A DNA stretch of 64,000 nucleotides from Sutcliffiella cohnii (GCF_002250055.1 NZ_CP018866.1:326001-390000); one strand, 5' to 3'. Positions 18,268-26,434 are shown, counted from the stretch's first letter. Numbers and translations are program-made. Notes: a model not told the origin generated them from the sequence alone.

Positions 18268-19404
18268 ATGACGACAACAACTGCGATTAAAGGAATCAAT
18301 GTTAAAGAGTTAACAAAAAAGATTCTTAATGGCGATCAAATTTTTATTTTAGACGTAAGAAACACAGGTGATTTTGACGATTGGAAAATTGAAGGGGAAA
18401 ACGTCCATATTATTAATAAGCCTTACTTTGATTTAATTGACAGTCTTGATCCGATTATGGATCAATTGCCTAAAGATCAGCCGATCTATGTTATTTGTGC
18501 AAAGGGAGGTTCGTCTGAATTTGTCGCTGAACAAATTGCAGAAGCTGGGTATGATCATGTTTATTCTATTGAAGGCGGAATGAAAGCGTGGAGTGAATAT
18601 CTAGAGCCCATTAAAATAGGTGATTTAACAGGTGGAGGTACTATTTATCAATTTGTTCGAATTGGTAAAGGGTGTTTATCCTATTTAGTTGAATCAAATG
18701 CAGAAGTAGCTATCATTGATGCAGCACGTATGATCGAACCTTATGAACAATTCGTTAGCGAACATAACTTAAAGCTAACTCACCTGTTAGATACGCATCT
18801 TCATGCTGATCATATCTCCGGCGGACGAACGTTAGCTGAAAAGGTAGGTGCTGAATATCACTTACCACCAAAGGATGCTGAAGAGGTAACGTATTCATAT
18901 ACGAAGCTCGAAGATGGAAATGAGATCAAGGTTGGGAAAGTGTTAATCAAAGTTATTTATTCGCCTGGACATACGATAGGGAGTACGTCCTTTATTGTTG
19001 ATGATCAATATCTGTTAACAGGAGACATTTTATTTATCGATTCAATTGGCCGCCCTGATTTAGCGGGAAAAGCCGAAGACTGGGTAGCAGATCTTAGACA
19101 AACCCTTTATGACCGGTACAAACAATTAGCAGATAATCTGATTGTGCTACCTGCCCATTACATGGGAATTAATGAAATGAACAAAGATGGGAGTGTATCA
19201 GAAGAATTAGGCAATTTGTATAAAGAAAATCATGGGTTGAATATCAATGATGAAAATGAATTTAGAAAAACCGTTTCAGAAAATTTACCGCCACAGCCGA
19301 ACGCATATCAGGAAATTCGAGAGATGAATATGGGCAAGATCAATCCAGATCTTGAGGAACAACGGGAGATGGAGATTGGGCCAAATCGCTGTGCAGTACG
19401 TTAA
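18268..19404 (+). CDS. Rhodanese-persulfide dioxygenase fusion (CstB-like enzyme, reversed order)
   Basis: 378 aa. N-terminal rhodanese (1-115; VICAKGGSS, Cys77), then an ETHE1-type metallo-beta-lactamase domain: [11 protein letters not shown] (His177, His179, Asp181, His182), [27 protein letters not shown]. The dioxygenase oxidises glutathione/CoA/bacillithiol-type persulfides to sulfite using a mononuclear iron. In staphylococcal CstB the dioxygenase domain precedes the rhodanese; here the rhodanese is N-terminal. The C-terminal tail ends [14 protein letters not shown] site. Paralog at 27138. Confidence 0.93.
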   Translation: MTTTTAIKGINVKELTKKILNGDQIFILDVRNTGDFDDWKIEGENVHIINKPYFDLIDSLDPIMDQLPKDQPIYVICAKGGSSEFVAEQIAEAGYDHVYSIEGGMKAWSEYLEPIKIGDLTGGGTIYQFVRIGKGCLSYLVESNAEVAIIDAARMIEPYEQFVSEHNLKLTHLLDTHLHADHISGGRTLAEKVGAEYHLPPKDAEEVTYSYTKLEDGNEIKVGKVLIKVIYSPGHTIGSTSFIVDDQYLLTGDILFIDSIGRPDLAGKAEDWVADLRQTLYDRYKQLADNLIVLPAHYMGINEMNKDGSVSEELGNLYKENHGLNINDENEFRKTVSENLPPQPNAYQEIREMNMGKINPDLEEQREMEIGPNRCAVR

Positions 19405-19418
19405 GGAGGAATGAAAAG

Positions 19419-19646
19419 ATGGAAGTGACGAAAGTTTTAGATGCAAAAGGTCTTGCGTGTCCAATGCCGATTGTGAAGACGAAAAAGGCAATAGATGAGT
19501 TACAGTCTGGAGAAGTGTTGGAAATACAGGCTACCGATAAGGGAGCTAAAAACGACCTTGTTGCTTGGGCAAGTTCGGGTGGGCATGATTTATTAAGTGA
19601 TAAAGAAGAAAATGGTGTGTTTACTTTTTATATTAAAAAGTCTTAA
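19419..19646 (+). CDS. TusA-family sulfur carrier
   Basis: 75 aa single TusA domain, KGLACPMPIVKTKKAI (Cys14), GHDLLSDKEENGVFTFYIKK. AAGGAGG site; 14 bases after the dioxygenase gene. Last gene of the first sulfur module. A terminator follows. Confidence 0.93.
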   Translation: MEVTKVLDAKGLACPMPIVKTKKAIDELQSGEVLEIQATDKGAKNDLVAWASSGGHDLLSDKEENGVFTFYIKKS

Positions 19647-19652
19647 CCCTCG

Positions 19653-19688
19653 TCCTACTATGAGGATAACTCTTCATAGTAGGATTTT
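19653..19688 (+). terminator. Intrinsic terminator
   Basis: TCCTACTATGA / TCATAGTAGGA hairpin followed by TTTT; ends the 16919-19646 operon. Confidence 0.85.
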
Positions 19689-19777
19689 AAACAAAGTAAG
19701 GGACATTGTTAAATGCCTCTAGTTGTCTATAACATGTATCTCCTCTTAGGTCTGATCTATACATAAAATTTAAATGA

Positions 19778-19839
19778 TTGACAAATTAACTCAATAAACC
19801 TAAAATAGGTATAGGGGTATATTAGGTATAGGGGTATAT
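19778..19839 (+). promoter_or_regulatory. SulP promoter with CstR-like sites and a 17-bp tandem repeat
   Basis: TTGACA (19778-19783), 17-bp spacer, TAAAAT (19801-19806). The -10 lies within AACCTAAAATAGGTAT, a palindrome with ACCTA/TAGGT arms. Immediately downstream, TAGGTATAGGGGTATAT occurs twice in perfect tandem (19806-19822, 19823-19839), reusing the GGTAT half-site. Placement over and just after the start site suggests repression by the CstR encoded at 23893. Confidence 0.65.
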
Positions 19840-19873
19840 GTATACTATAAATTAAAAGAGAGGAAGGAACCTT

Positions 19874-21568
19874 ATGTTTAAAAAGTTAATTCCGGCATTG
19901 GAATGGATGCCAAAATATAAACGCTCGGATTTAAGCGGAGATATGTCAGCGGGGTTAATCGTTGCGATTATGCTTATTCCACAAGGGATGGCATATGCAA
20001 TGTTAGCCGGATTACCACCGGTTATTGGGTTGTACGCTTCTACTATTCCACTTCTTATATATGCATTATTTGGAACGTCGAGACAATTAGCAGTTGGTCC
20101 CGTTGCAATGGTGTCATTATTAGTACTAGCAGGGGTATCTACGATTGCTGAACCTGGAACAGATGAGTATATCTCGTTAGTGTTACTTTTAATGCTTATG
20201 ATAGGTATAATTCAGTTTCTAATGGGAGTGCTTAGACTTGGTTTCTTAGTAAACTTCTTATCTCATGCTGTAATTAGTGGTTTTACTTCTGCAGCCGCAA
20301 TCATTATTGGATTAAGTCAGTTGAAGCATTTACTAGGAGTGAAACTAGAAGCAGATAAAGATGTATTTAAAATTATATTTGAGTCGATAAGCAGGGTTTC
20401 TGAAATAAATCCAATAACATTAACCATTGGATTGGTTAGTATTCTCATATTGATTGGATTAAGAAAGATTGTACCTAAAATTCCAGGTCCGCTTGTGGTC
20501 GTCGTCCTAAGCATTAGTACAATCTACTTTTTACAGCTGCAGCAAGCAGGAGTGAAAATTGTTGGTCAAGTACCAAAAGGTCTGCCGTCATTATCGCTAC
20601 CTGTATTTACACTAGATGCTGTTATGGCACTTCTTCCTATCGCACTAGCCATATCTTTTATCGGTTTTATGGAGTCGATTGCGATGGCAAAGGCAATAGC
20701 GGCTAAAGAAAAATATAAAGTAGTTCCAAATAAGGAGCTAGTAGGGTTGGGGCTTGCTAATATTGGTGGTTCTTTCTTTGCAGGATATCCCGTAACAGGA
20801 GGATTTTCCCGTTCAGCTGTGAATTATCAAGCTGGGGCAAAGACACCACTTGCGACGATAATAACTGCTATTCTTATTATCCTAACGTTATTATTTTTCA
20901 CTGGTTTCTTTTACTATCTTCCTAATGCAGTGTTAGCAGCGATCATTATGGTTGCTGTATACAGTCTAATTGATGTGAAAGAAGCAAAACATTTATTTAA
21001 AATCAAAAGTGTGGATGGTTGGACGTGGGTAATTACTTTCATAGCTACGCTAACAATTGGGATTGAGCAAGGGATATTAATTGGAGTAGTATTTTCCTTA
21101 CTTGTTTTTATCGTTCGGAGTGCGTATCCTCATGTCGCAGAGTTAGGGTATTTACAAGAAGAAAATGTGTTCCGTAATATTAAACGCTACCCAGAAGCAA
21201 AAGTAGACCCAGAAGTTATGATTTTCCGTGTCGATGCTTCATTATACTTTGCGAATATGACCTTTTTAGAAGATAAACTATGTGAGCGTGTAGGAGAAAA
21301 GCCTGAGACGAAGTGGATTATTTTAGATTTTTCAGGTGTGAACTCCATAGACGCTGTAGCAATACATTCATTAGAAGAAATAATGGAGTCATGTAGAAAA
21401 GGGGATATTGCATTTCTTTTCGCGGGAATTAAAGGTCCTGTGATGGATTTATTGAAGAAAGCGAACTGGGATGAAAAATATGGGGAAAATTTAAGGCATT
21501 TATCGGTTGAGCACGCGCTTAATGCAATTAACAAACAGAAGGAGAGGAGCAAAGATGGAGGAACTTGA
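19874..21568 (+). CDS. SulP-family anion transporter with STAS domain
   Basis: 564 aa. N-terminal SulP signature (GDMSAGLIVAIMLIPQGMAYA), about ten to twelve membrane helices, NIGGSFFAGYPVTGGFSRSAVN, and a C-terminal cytoplasmic STAS domain (about 440-550; ILDFSGVNSIDAVAIHSLEE). Transports sulfate, sulfite or bicarbonate; in this context sulfite or thiosulfate export, or bicarbonate uptake with the adjoining carbonic anhydrase, are both plausible. The stop overlaps the carbonic anhydrase start by 14 bases. Confidence 0.93.
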   Translation: MFKKLIPALEWMPKYKRSDLSGDMSAGLIVAIMLIPQGMAYAMLAGLPPVIGLYASTIPLLIYALFGTSRQLAVGPVAMVSLLVLAGVSTIAEPGTDEYISLVLLLMLMIGIIQFLMGVLRLGFLVNFLSHAVISGFTSAAAIIIGLSQLKHLLGVKLEADKDVFKIIFESISRVSEINPITLTIGLVSILILIGLRKIVPKIPGPLVVVVLSISTIYFLQLQQAGVKIVGQVPKGLPSLSLPVFTLDAVMALLPIALAISFIGFMESIAMAKAIAAKEKYKVVPNKELVGLGLANIGGSFFAGYPVTGGFSRSAVNYQAGAKTPLATIITAILIILTLLFFTGFFYYLPNAVLAAIIMVAVYSLIDVKEAKHLFKIKSVDGWTWVITFIATLTIGIEQGILIGVVFSLLVFIVRSAYPHVAELGYLQEENVFRNIKRYPEAKVDPEVMIFRVDASLYFANMTFLEDKLCERVGEKPETKWIILDFSGVNSIDAVAIHSLEEIMESCRKGDIAFLFAGIKGPVMDLLKKANWDEKYGENLRHLSVEHALNAINKQKERSKDGGT

Positions 21569-22121
21569 ATTAAGAAAGAAAAATGAAGAATTTATACAAA
21601 GGATTAAAGAACAAGACCCAACATTCTTTGATGAGTTAAAAAAAGGTCAAACACCAGAATTCTTTGTCTTGTCTTGCAGTGATTCGCGTGTTAGTCCTTC
21701 TGTCATTACGCAAATGCCTTTAGGACACATGTTTGTCCATCGAAATATTGCTAATCAAGTGGTAACGGAAGATGAAAGCTTTTCGGCTAGTCTATATTAT
21801 GCGTTGAAACACTTAAAGGTAAAAAAGATTGTCATTAAAGGTCATACCGACTGCGGAGGCGTAAAGGCCGCTTGGTTAGAGAACGATGAGCAGGAGCTCC
21901 AGGGTTGGATTTCAAGAGTTCGCGCTAGTCTACCTGATAAAAGTACGAAGATAGAACCAGTTTCATTGGATGAATTAACGAAGCTAAATGTTTTAAAACA
22001 AGTCGAAAGATTAATGGAGCACCCTATTTATAAGGAATACGGGACTGATATAGAAGTTTTAGGATGTTTATTTCATGTCGAGTCAGGGGAATTGGAAAGG
22101 GTGTTTCCGCTTGAGAATTAA
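21555..22121 (+). CDS. Beta-class carbonic anhydrase
   Basis: 188 aa from ATG 21555 (GGAGAGGAG upstream), overlapping the SulP gene. Zinc ligands visible: Cys41 in LSCSDSRV (with Asp43/Arg45 dyad), His97 and Cys100 in GHTDCGG. Interconverts CO2 and bicarbonate in the cytoplasm. The overlap with SulP argues for a linked bicarbonate transport function, though CS2/COS hydrolase-type beta-CA relatives in sulfur clusters cannot be excluded. Confidence 0.93.
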   Translation: MEELELRKKNEEFIQRIKEQDPTFFDELKKGQTPEFFVLSCSDSRVSPSVITQMPLGHMFVHRNIANQVVTEDESFSASLYYALKHLKVKKIVIKGHTDCGGVKAAWLENDEQELQGWISRVRASLPDKSTKIEPVSLDELTKLNVLKQVERLMEHPIYKEYGTDIEVLGCLFHVESGELERVFPLEN

Positions 22122-22234
22122 TTGGTTCTTAAAGTTGTTCTCTAAATAAGGTGTCTATTTTTTAAAAAGTTAACAATGCAAAAAGTAATACGTTGTTTTT
22201 ACTGGTACCAATAACTCATAAAGGAGAGAAAATT

Positions 22235-22618
22235 ATGTTTGATTATACTGTCGATACAGTAAGTGGAATGGAAGAAACAATTGAGAAGTTAAAAGTAAAT
22301 TTGATGGAAGAGCAATTTGGAGTCTTGTGGGAATTTGATATCCAAGCAAAGTTACAAGAAAAAGGATTGGAATTTAACGATCCATATAAAGTGTTAGAAG
22401 TATGTAACCCCCAAGAAGCGAAACGAGTATTAGATAGAAATAAAATGGTTGGGTACTTCCTGCCTTGTAAGATAGTAGTGTATAACGATAATGGAAAAAC
22501 GAAAATTGGAATGCCAAAACCTACTTCATTAATACAGTATGTAAATGATGAAGATTTAAATGGAATAGCTGCGGATATCGAGAAAAGACTGATTTTTGCT
22601 ATCGATAAAAGCATTTGA
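22235..22618 (+). CDS. DUF302-family protein
   Basis: 127 aa from ATG 22235, preceded by AAGGAGAG. Pattern of DUF302: MEETIEKLKVNLMEEQFGVLW, VLEVCNPQEAKRVLDRN, LPCKIVVYND, then a C-terminal conserved stretch. Two cysteines. Biochemical role unknown; the family recurs in sulfur-oxidation and stress clusters. No signal peptide. Confidence 0.85.
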   Translation: MFDYTVDTVSGMEETIEKLKVNLMEEQFGVLWEFDIQAKLQEKGLEFNDPYKVLEVCNPQEAKRVLDRNKMVGYFLPCKIVVYNDNGKTKIGMPKPTSLIQYVNDEDLNGIAADIEKRLIFAIDKSI

Positions 22619-22628
22619 TGCATATAAA

Positions 22629-22672
22629 GTCTCTTGTGAAAAGTCTAACTTAGTAGCAAGAGGCTTGTTTTA
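22629..22672 (+). terminator. Probable terminator
   Basis: CTCTTG ... CAAGAG hairpin followed by GCTTGTTTT after the DUF302 gene; short stem, wide loop. Confidence 0.4.
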
Positions 22673-22693
22673 CAAGTTAGGAGGTCTATCCAA

Positions 22694-23055
22694 ATGAATC
22701 AATCGATGAATCTAAATATATTCAACAACACTTAGCAAATGAAAGAACGTATTTAGCTTGGATTAGAACAGCCATTGCTATTATTGGAGTAGGATTCTTA
22801 GCAACAACCCTACACTTTAATACACCAATGAATGAGTTCTTAGACAATACAATTGCAATGTTTATTAGTTTATTTTCTCTTTTGATGGGGCTATTAACCA
22901 TTTTTTTTGCTACATTTGTTTATTACCGAAATCGAAAGGCTATAAATAGCCAAACGTTTCATTCTTCGTATAAAATTATCTTCTATATGACATTCATCAT
23001 TACCGCTATATTGGTATTGTTTGGTATTTATTATTTTTTTGTTAACACTCCTTGA
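22694..23055 (+). pseudogene. DUF202/YidH-like membrane protein, frameshifted near its start
   Basis: TTAGGAGG leads to ATG 22694, but that frame stops after 13 codons. The adjacent frame, open from 22681 to 23055, encodes ESKYIQQHLANERTYLAWIRT and three membrane helices, the DUF202 signature. A single-base indel between 22694 and 22708 separates the start from the body. A pseudogene or an assembly error; the rest of the protein is intact. Start codons inside the body (ATG 22828) lack a ribosome site and would delete the first helix. Confidence 0.75.
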
Positions 23056-23078
23056 CTTTATACCCTAAGGGGTATAAT
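23052..23078 (+). promoter_or_regulatory. Promoter with embedded CstR operator
   Basis: TTGACT (-35, 23052) and TATAAT (23073) with the perfect palindrome ATACCCTAAGGGGTAT (23060-23075) filling the spacer and entering the -10. Repressor binding would block RNA polymerase. Drives 23113-24153, including cstR itself, so autoregulation is implied. Confidence 0.75.
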
Positions 23079-23112
23079 ATACAAAATATAAAGAGCAAAG
23101 GGGGTTAAGGTA

Positions 23113-23499
23113 ATGAAGAAATATAGTTCCTATATTTTGCCGCTTGTATTCATTATCGGTTTTATTGGCTATAAGTTAATTCCCACAATAGGGGTAGAAC
23201 AAGTGAGTACAGAACAACTTGCCAACATGATGACGAATGCATCTGATGACGTTTTCTATGTTGATGTACGAGAACCTCACGAATTTCAAGAGTCCCATAT
23301 AGAGGGAATGATTAATGTTCCTCTTAGTGAGTTAGAAAGCAATTATCATCTAATTCCTGCTGATAAAACCGTTGTGATTATATGTAGAAGCGGGAATAGA
23401 AGCCTACAAGCCTTAAATAAACTTAAAGATTTTGGGTATCAAAATTTAATTAATGTAAAAGGTGGAATGCTTGCTTGGGAAGGGGAAGTAACAAATTAG
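23113..23499 (+). CDS. Membrane-anchored rhodanese
   Basis: 128 aa: N-terminal membrane helix (about 7-24, KKYSSYILPLVFIIGFIGYK), then a rhodanese with DVREPHEFQESHIEGM and IICRSGNRSLQ (catalytic Cys about 91), GGMLAWEG at the end. Orientation of the domain relative to the membrane is not certain. First gene downstream of a CstR-controlled promoter. Confidence 0.9.
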   Translation: MKKYSSYILPLVFIIGFIGYKLIPTIGVEQVSTEQLANMMTNASDDVFYVDVREPHEFQESHIEGMINVPLSELESNYHLIPADKTVVIICRSGNRSLQALNKLKDFGYQNLINVKGGMLAWEGEVTN

Positions 23500-23519
23500 A
23501 TACTTCTTAGGTTAACGAT

Positions 23520-23906
23520 ATGACCATCTTCATAATTGTGCTATTATTAATAGGATCAAATATTTTATATAGAAGATTTGTGCCAGTGATTGGATTAGCG
23601 CGCATGGATATAGACCATTTCAGTGATGAAAAAACGATTTTACTCGATGTAAGAGGTTATCTTCAGGCTCATAAAACGCCTATCAACGGTTCTTATAATA
23701 TTCCTTTGCCTTATATAAAAAGGAATTTACCTGATCTTGAAGGGAAACCTGTTTGTATTATTGGTTCAGATATATTAGATGTAACGATAAGCGCTCGTTT
23801 TTTAAAAAGTAAAGGTGTTAAAGTAGCTGGATATTATTTAGAAGATAAATATTATAGTAAGCAAATGGCTTGCACAGATAGGAGGGAAATTCATGGAATA
23901 CACTGA
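23520..23906 (+). CDS. Membrane-anchored rhodanese-like protein lacking the catalytic cysteine
   Basis: 128 aa with an N-terminal helix and a rhodanese fold (LLDVRGYLQAHKTPINGSYNIPL). At the active-site loop it reads VCIIGSDILD where its neighbour has VIICRSGNRS: the catalytic Cys is Gly, and the loop arginines are absent. A Cys lies three positions earlier. Another Cys (MACTDR) is near the C-terminus. Likely catalytically dead; a binding or regulatory role is inference. Its 3' end overlaps cstR by 14 bases. Confidence 0.75.
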   Translation: MTIFIIVLLLIGSNILYRRFVPVIGLARMDIDHFSDEKTILLDVRGYLQAHKTPINGSYNIPLPYIKRNLPDLEGKPVCIIGSDILDVTISARFLKSKGVKVAGYYLEDKYYSKQMACTDRREIHGIH

Positions 23907-24153
23907 TCAAATGAAAAATAGAGTGAAACGCATAGAGGGGCAAGTGAAAGCTATCCTAAGAATGATGGAAGAAGGAAAGGATTGTAAGGATCTCGTTGTT
24001 CAACTTTCTGCAGCAAGAAATGCGCTAGACCGGACAATTGGTGTTGTTGTTAGTACCAATTTGGAGCACTGTGTCAGAGAGCAGATCGAAAATGGGGAAG
24101 ATACAGAAAAATCCATCCAGGAAGCTGTTAACTTGTTAGTGAAAAGCAGGTAA
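23893..24153 (+). CDS. cstR: CstR, persulfide-sensing CsoR-family repressor
   Basis: 86 aa, CsoR/RcnR-like helical DNA-binding protein (RVKRIEGQVKAILRMMEEG). Cys31 (DCKDLV) and Cys60 (LEHCVRE) are at the positions of the CstR dithiol sensor. The residue four before Cys60, His in copper-sensing CsoR, is Asn here, so copper coordination is unlikely. Persulfides crosslink the two cysteines and release DNA. TAGGAGG site, overlapping the preceding gene. Palindromes resembling its expected operator occur about nine times in the window. Confidence 0.9.
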   Translation: MEYTDQMKNRVKRIEGQVKAILRMMEEGKDCKDLVVQLSAARNALDRTIGVVVSTNLEHCVREQIENGEDTEKSIQEAVNLLVKSR

Positions 24154-24171
24154 AAAGATAAATATAAAAGG

Positions 24172-24215
24172 TTGACAGCGGCAATAAAAATAAGTTAATA
24201 TACCCCTATAGGTAC
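24172..24215 (+). promoter_or_regulatory. Promoter with CstR operator
   Basis: TTGACA at 24172-24177, 17-bp spacer, TTAATA, then ATACCCCTATAGGTAC (24200-24215) over the start region. First of two tandem promoters for the tusA gene at 24333. Confidence 0.65.
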
Positions 24216-24259
24216 TCGGTTAGTTAAGTAAAGAAAGTTGTTATTAGCTAAGAAATAGG

Positions 24260-24302
24260 TTGACTAATTTTTTTTAATCAGATATAATACCTGTATGGGT
24301 AT
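24260..24302 (+). promoter_or_regulatory. Second promoter with CstR operator
   Basis: TTGACT (24260-24265), exactly 17 bp, TATAAT (24283-24288), overlapped by ATACCTGTATGGGTAT (24287-24302). Near-consensus sigma-A promoter; the operator covers the -10 to +1. Confidence 0.75.
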
Positions 24303-24332
24303 ATGTATAAATGATATTTAGGAGGAAACAAT

Positions 24333-24560
24333 ATGAAAGCAGATAAAGTTCTAGACGCAAAAGGGTTAGCTTGTCCAATGCCAATTGTGCGTACTAAAAA
24401 GGCAATCAACGAATTAGAAGCTGGGCAAATTTTAGAAATACATGCGACTGATAAAGGGGCCAAGAATGATTTAGCTGCCTGGGCAAAATCAGGTGGTCAT
24501 GAATTACTAACAGATGTAGAGGAAGATGGAGTTTTAAAGTTTTGGATTAAAAAAGGCTAG
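24333..24560 (+). CDS. TusA-family sulfur carrier
   Basis: 75 aa, KGLACPMPIVRTKKAINELE with Cys14; very close to 28309-28536 and to 19419-19646. TAGGAGG site. Cytoplasmic persulfide carrier. Sits directly behind two operator-bearing promoters. Confidence 0.93.
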   Translation: MKADKVLDAKGLACPMPIVRTKKAINELEAGQILEIHATDKGAKNDLAAWAKSGGHELLTDVEEDGVLKFWIKKG

Positions 24561-24583
24561 GTTAAATTTTTTTAATCGGAAAC

Positions 24584-24599
24584 ATACCTGATAGGGTAT
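24584..24599. promoter_or_regulatory. CstR-type operator
   Basis: ATACCTGATAGGGTAT between the tusA gene and the DsrE-family gene at 24632. Confidence 0.65.
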
Positions 24600-24631
24600 A
24601 GATAAATATAAATGACAAAGGGGAGAGCAAC

Positions 24632-25111
24632 ATGACAGACAAAAAGAAAACAACGATTATTTTATTTAGCGGTGATTATGATAAAGCAATGGCAGCTTTT
24701 ATTATCGCAAACGGGGCTGCAGCTTATGATCATGAAGTAACAATCTTCTCAACATTTTGGGGATTAAATGCATTTAGAAAAGAAGAACAAGTAACAGTAA
24801 AAAAAGGGTTCTTGGAAAAAATGTTTGCTAAAATGATGCCGCGAGGAGCAGATAACATGGGACTTTCAAACATGAACTTCGCTGGTATGGGTCCTAAAAT
24901 GATTAAACATGTCATGAAGAAGCATAATGCAATGCCTTTACCGGATCTAATTGATATGGCTAAAGAACAAGGAGTCAAACTTGTGGCATGTACGATGACG
25001 ATGGACCTTTTAGGACTGCAGCAAAATGAATTAATTGATGGATTAGAATACGCGGGAGTAGCTGCATATCTAGCAGATGCTGAAGAAGGAAATGTGAACT
25101 TATTTATTTAA
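24632..25111 (+). CDS. DsrE/DsrF/DrsH-like family protein (DsrE2 type)
   Basis: 159 aa. DsrE fold (ILFSGDYDKAMAAFIIANGAAAYDHEV) with a methionine-rich insertion (about 62-100) and the conserved VACTMTMDLLGL motif carrying the single Cys. The insertion distinguishes it from the shorter DsrE copies at 17854 and 26698. This subtype is usually found beside CoA-disulfide-reductase or persulfide genes. GGGGAGAG ribosome site. Confidence 0.88.
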   Translation: MTDKKKTTIILFSGDYDKAMAAFIIANGAAAYDHEVTIFSTFWGLNAFRKEEQVTVKKGFLEKMFAKMMPRGADNMGLSNMNFAGMGPKMIKHVMKKHNAMPLPDLIDMAKEQGVKLVACTMTMDLLGLQQNELIDGLEYAGVAAYLADAEEGNVNLFI

Positions 25112-25117
25112 TAAGTT

Positions 25118-25133
25118 TTACCCAAGGGGGTAC
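25118..25133. promoter_or_regulatory. Weak CstR-type operator overlapping a ribosome site
   Basis: TTACCCAAGGGGGTAC matches the ACCC...GGGT core; its AAGGGGG also serves as the Shine-Dalgarno of the next gene. Confidence 0.4.
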
Positions 25134-25136
25134 AAA

Positions 25137-25499
25137 GTGGACGTAATCATTAATATAATAATTGTTGGCCTAGTAGCATTCTTTTTAATCAATAAGTTCA
25201 TGCCTGTTAAAGGTGTAAAACAAATTTCAGCGAGTGAGCTTAAAAAAGAGTTAAAGAGAAAAGATGTTCAATTTATTGATGTAAGAACATCTGGTGAGTT
25301 TTCTAGAAATAAAATTAACACATTTAAAAATATTCCTCTTCATGAGCTTTCTCAGAAGGCAAGCCAGTTATCAAAAGAGAAAGAAGTTGTAGTTATTTGC
25401 CAGAGTGGAATGCGCAGCAATAAAGCAACAAAAGTGTTAAGGAAAATGGGCTTTCAAAAAATCACAAACGTAAAAGGCGGTATGAGCGCTTGGAACTAA
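25137..25499 (+). CDS. Membrane-anchored rhodanese
   Basis: 120 aa from GTG 25137. N-terminal helix (VIINIIIVGLVAFFLINKF), then a rhodanese with DVRTSGEFSRNKINTFKN and VICQSGMRSNKA (catalytic Cys), GGMSAWN at the C-terminus. Third anchored rhodanese-like protein in this cluster; the loop differs (CQSGMRS versus CRSGNRS), so the substrate may differ. Confidence 0.9.
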   Translation: MDVIINIIIVGLVAFFLINKFMPVKGVKQISASELKKELKRKDVQFIDVRTSGEFSRNKINTFKNIPLHELSQKASQLSKEKEVVVICQSGMRSNKATKVLRKMGFQKITNVKGGMSAWN

Positions 25500-25518
25500 C
25501 GTTAGGAGGAAATCAGTT

Positions 25519-25803
25519 ATGAAAGAAATCACACCTAAAGAAGTAGAACGTCTCGTTAACCCCAATATTATTGATGTTCGTGAAACGGATGAGGTAGCAG
25601 CAGGGCATATACCTGGGAGTGTAAACATCCCGCTTGGATTACTAGAATTTCGTCTACATGAACTAGACAAAACGAAAGAATATATTATTGTTTGTCGCTC
25701 TGGTGCTAGAAGTGGAAGAGCCACTGAGTTTCTGTCCAGTCACGGGTTTCATGCTACCAATATGGTTGGAGGCATGATGAACTGGGAAGGGAACGTTCAG
25801 TAA
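25519..25803 (+). CDS. Single-domain rhodanese
   Basis: 94 aa soluble rhodanese, DVRETDEVAAGHIPG, IVCRSGARSGRA, GGMMNWEG. Counterpart of 16919-17239 and in the same relative position. AGGAGG ribosome site. Confidence 0.93.
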   Translation: MKEITPKEVERLVNPNIIDVRETDEVAAGHIPGSVNIPLGLLEFRLHELDKTKEYIIVCRSGARSGRATEFLSSHGFHATNMVGGMMNWEGNVQ

Positions 25804-25821
25804 AATTTTTTGAAGTTTATT

Positions 25822-25837
25822 ATACCTATATAGGTAT
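25822..25837. promoter_or_regulatory. CstR operator, perfect palindrome
   Basis: ATACCTATATAGGTAT, fully symmetrical, 22 bases before the TusA-rhodanese start. Confidence 0.75.
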
Positions 25838-25858
25838 TCATTCTAAGGAGGACTATTT

Positions 25859-26434
25859 ATGGAAACTATTAAATTTGATCAACTAGTAGATGCAAAAGGA
25901 TTAGCATGTCCAATGCCAATCGTTCGTACAAAAAAAGCGATGAATGAGCTCGAACCAGGAAAAGTATTAGAAATTCAAGCAACAGATAAAGGATCAACTG
26001 CTGATATTAAGGCGTGGGCACAGAGCACTGGACATCAATATTTAGGAACGGTTGAAGAGGGCGATGTGTTAAAACATTATCTTCGTAAGGCGACTGGGGA
26101 AGAGAAAGAAGAGAAGAAACACCCACATGTTGTAAACAACGAGGAACTTCAAGCAAAGTTAGCTAACAAAGAAGATATTCTAGTGTTAGATGTACGTGAA
26201 TCAGCTGAATATGCTTTCAATCATATTCCTGGGACAAAATCCATTCCACTTGGTGAGCTTGAGAATCGTTTAAATGAACTAAGCAAGGATGCAGATATTT
26301 ATGTTGTGTGTCGTACTGGAAGCCGTAGTGATTTAGCCGCACAAAAGTTAACCGATGCAGGATTTAAAAAAGTGATTAATGTCGTACCTGGCATGAGTGA
26401 ATGGACTCATCCAACAGATAGTCTCAGTAAATAG
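25859..26434 (+). CDS. TusA-rhodanese fusion sulfurtransferase
   Basis: 191 aa, TusA domain with KGLACPMPIVRTKKAM (Cys about 17) followed by rhodanese VVCRTGSRSDLA and VPGMSEWTHP. Same architecture as 17263-17835. AAGGAGG ribosome site. Starts the second half of the second module behind its own operator. Confidence 0.92.
   Translation: METIKFDQLVDAKGLACPMPIVRTKKAMNELEPGKVLEIQATDKGSTADIKAWAQSTGHQYLGTVEEGDVLKHYLRKATGEEKEEKKHPHVVNNEELQAKLANKEDILVLDVRESAEYAFNHIPGTKSIPLGELENRLNELSKDADIYVVCRTGSRSDLAAQKLTDAGFKKVINVVPGMSEWTHPTDSLSK

Noticed and set aside
23893-24153. CsoR copper repressor
   Set aside because: The copper-ligand His position is Asn, the two Cys match CstR, and the neighbours are sulfur genes without copper ATPase or chaperone.
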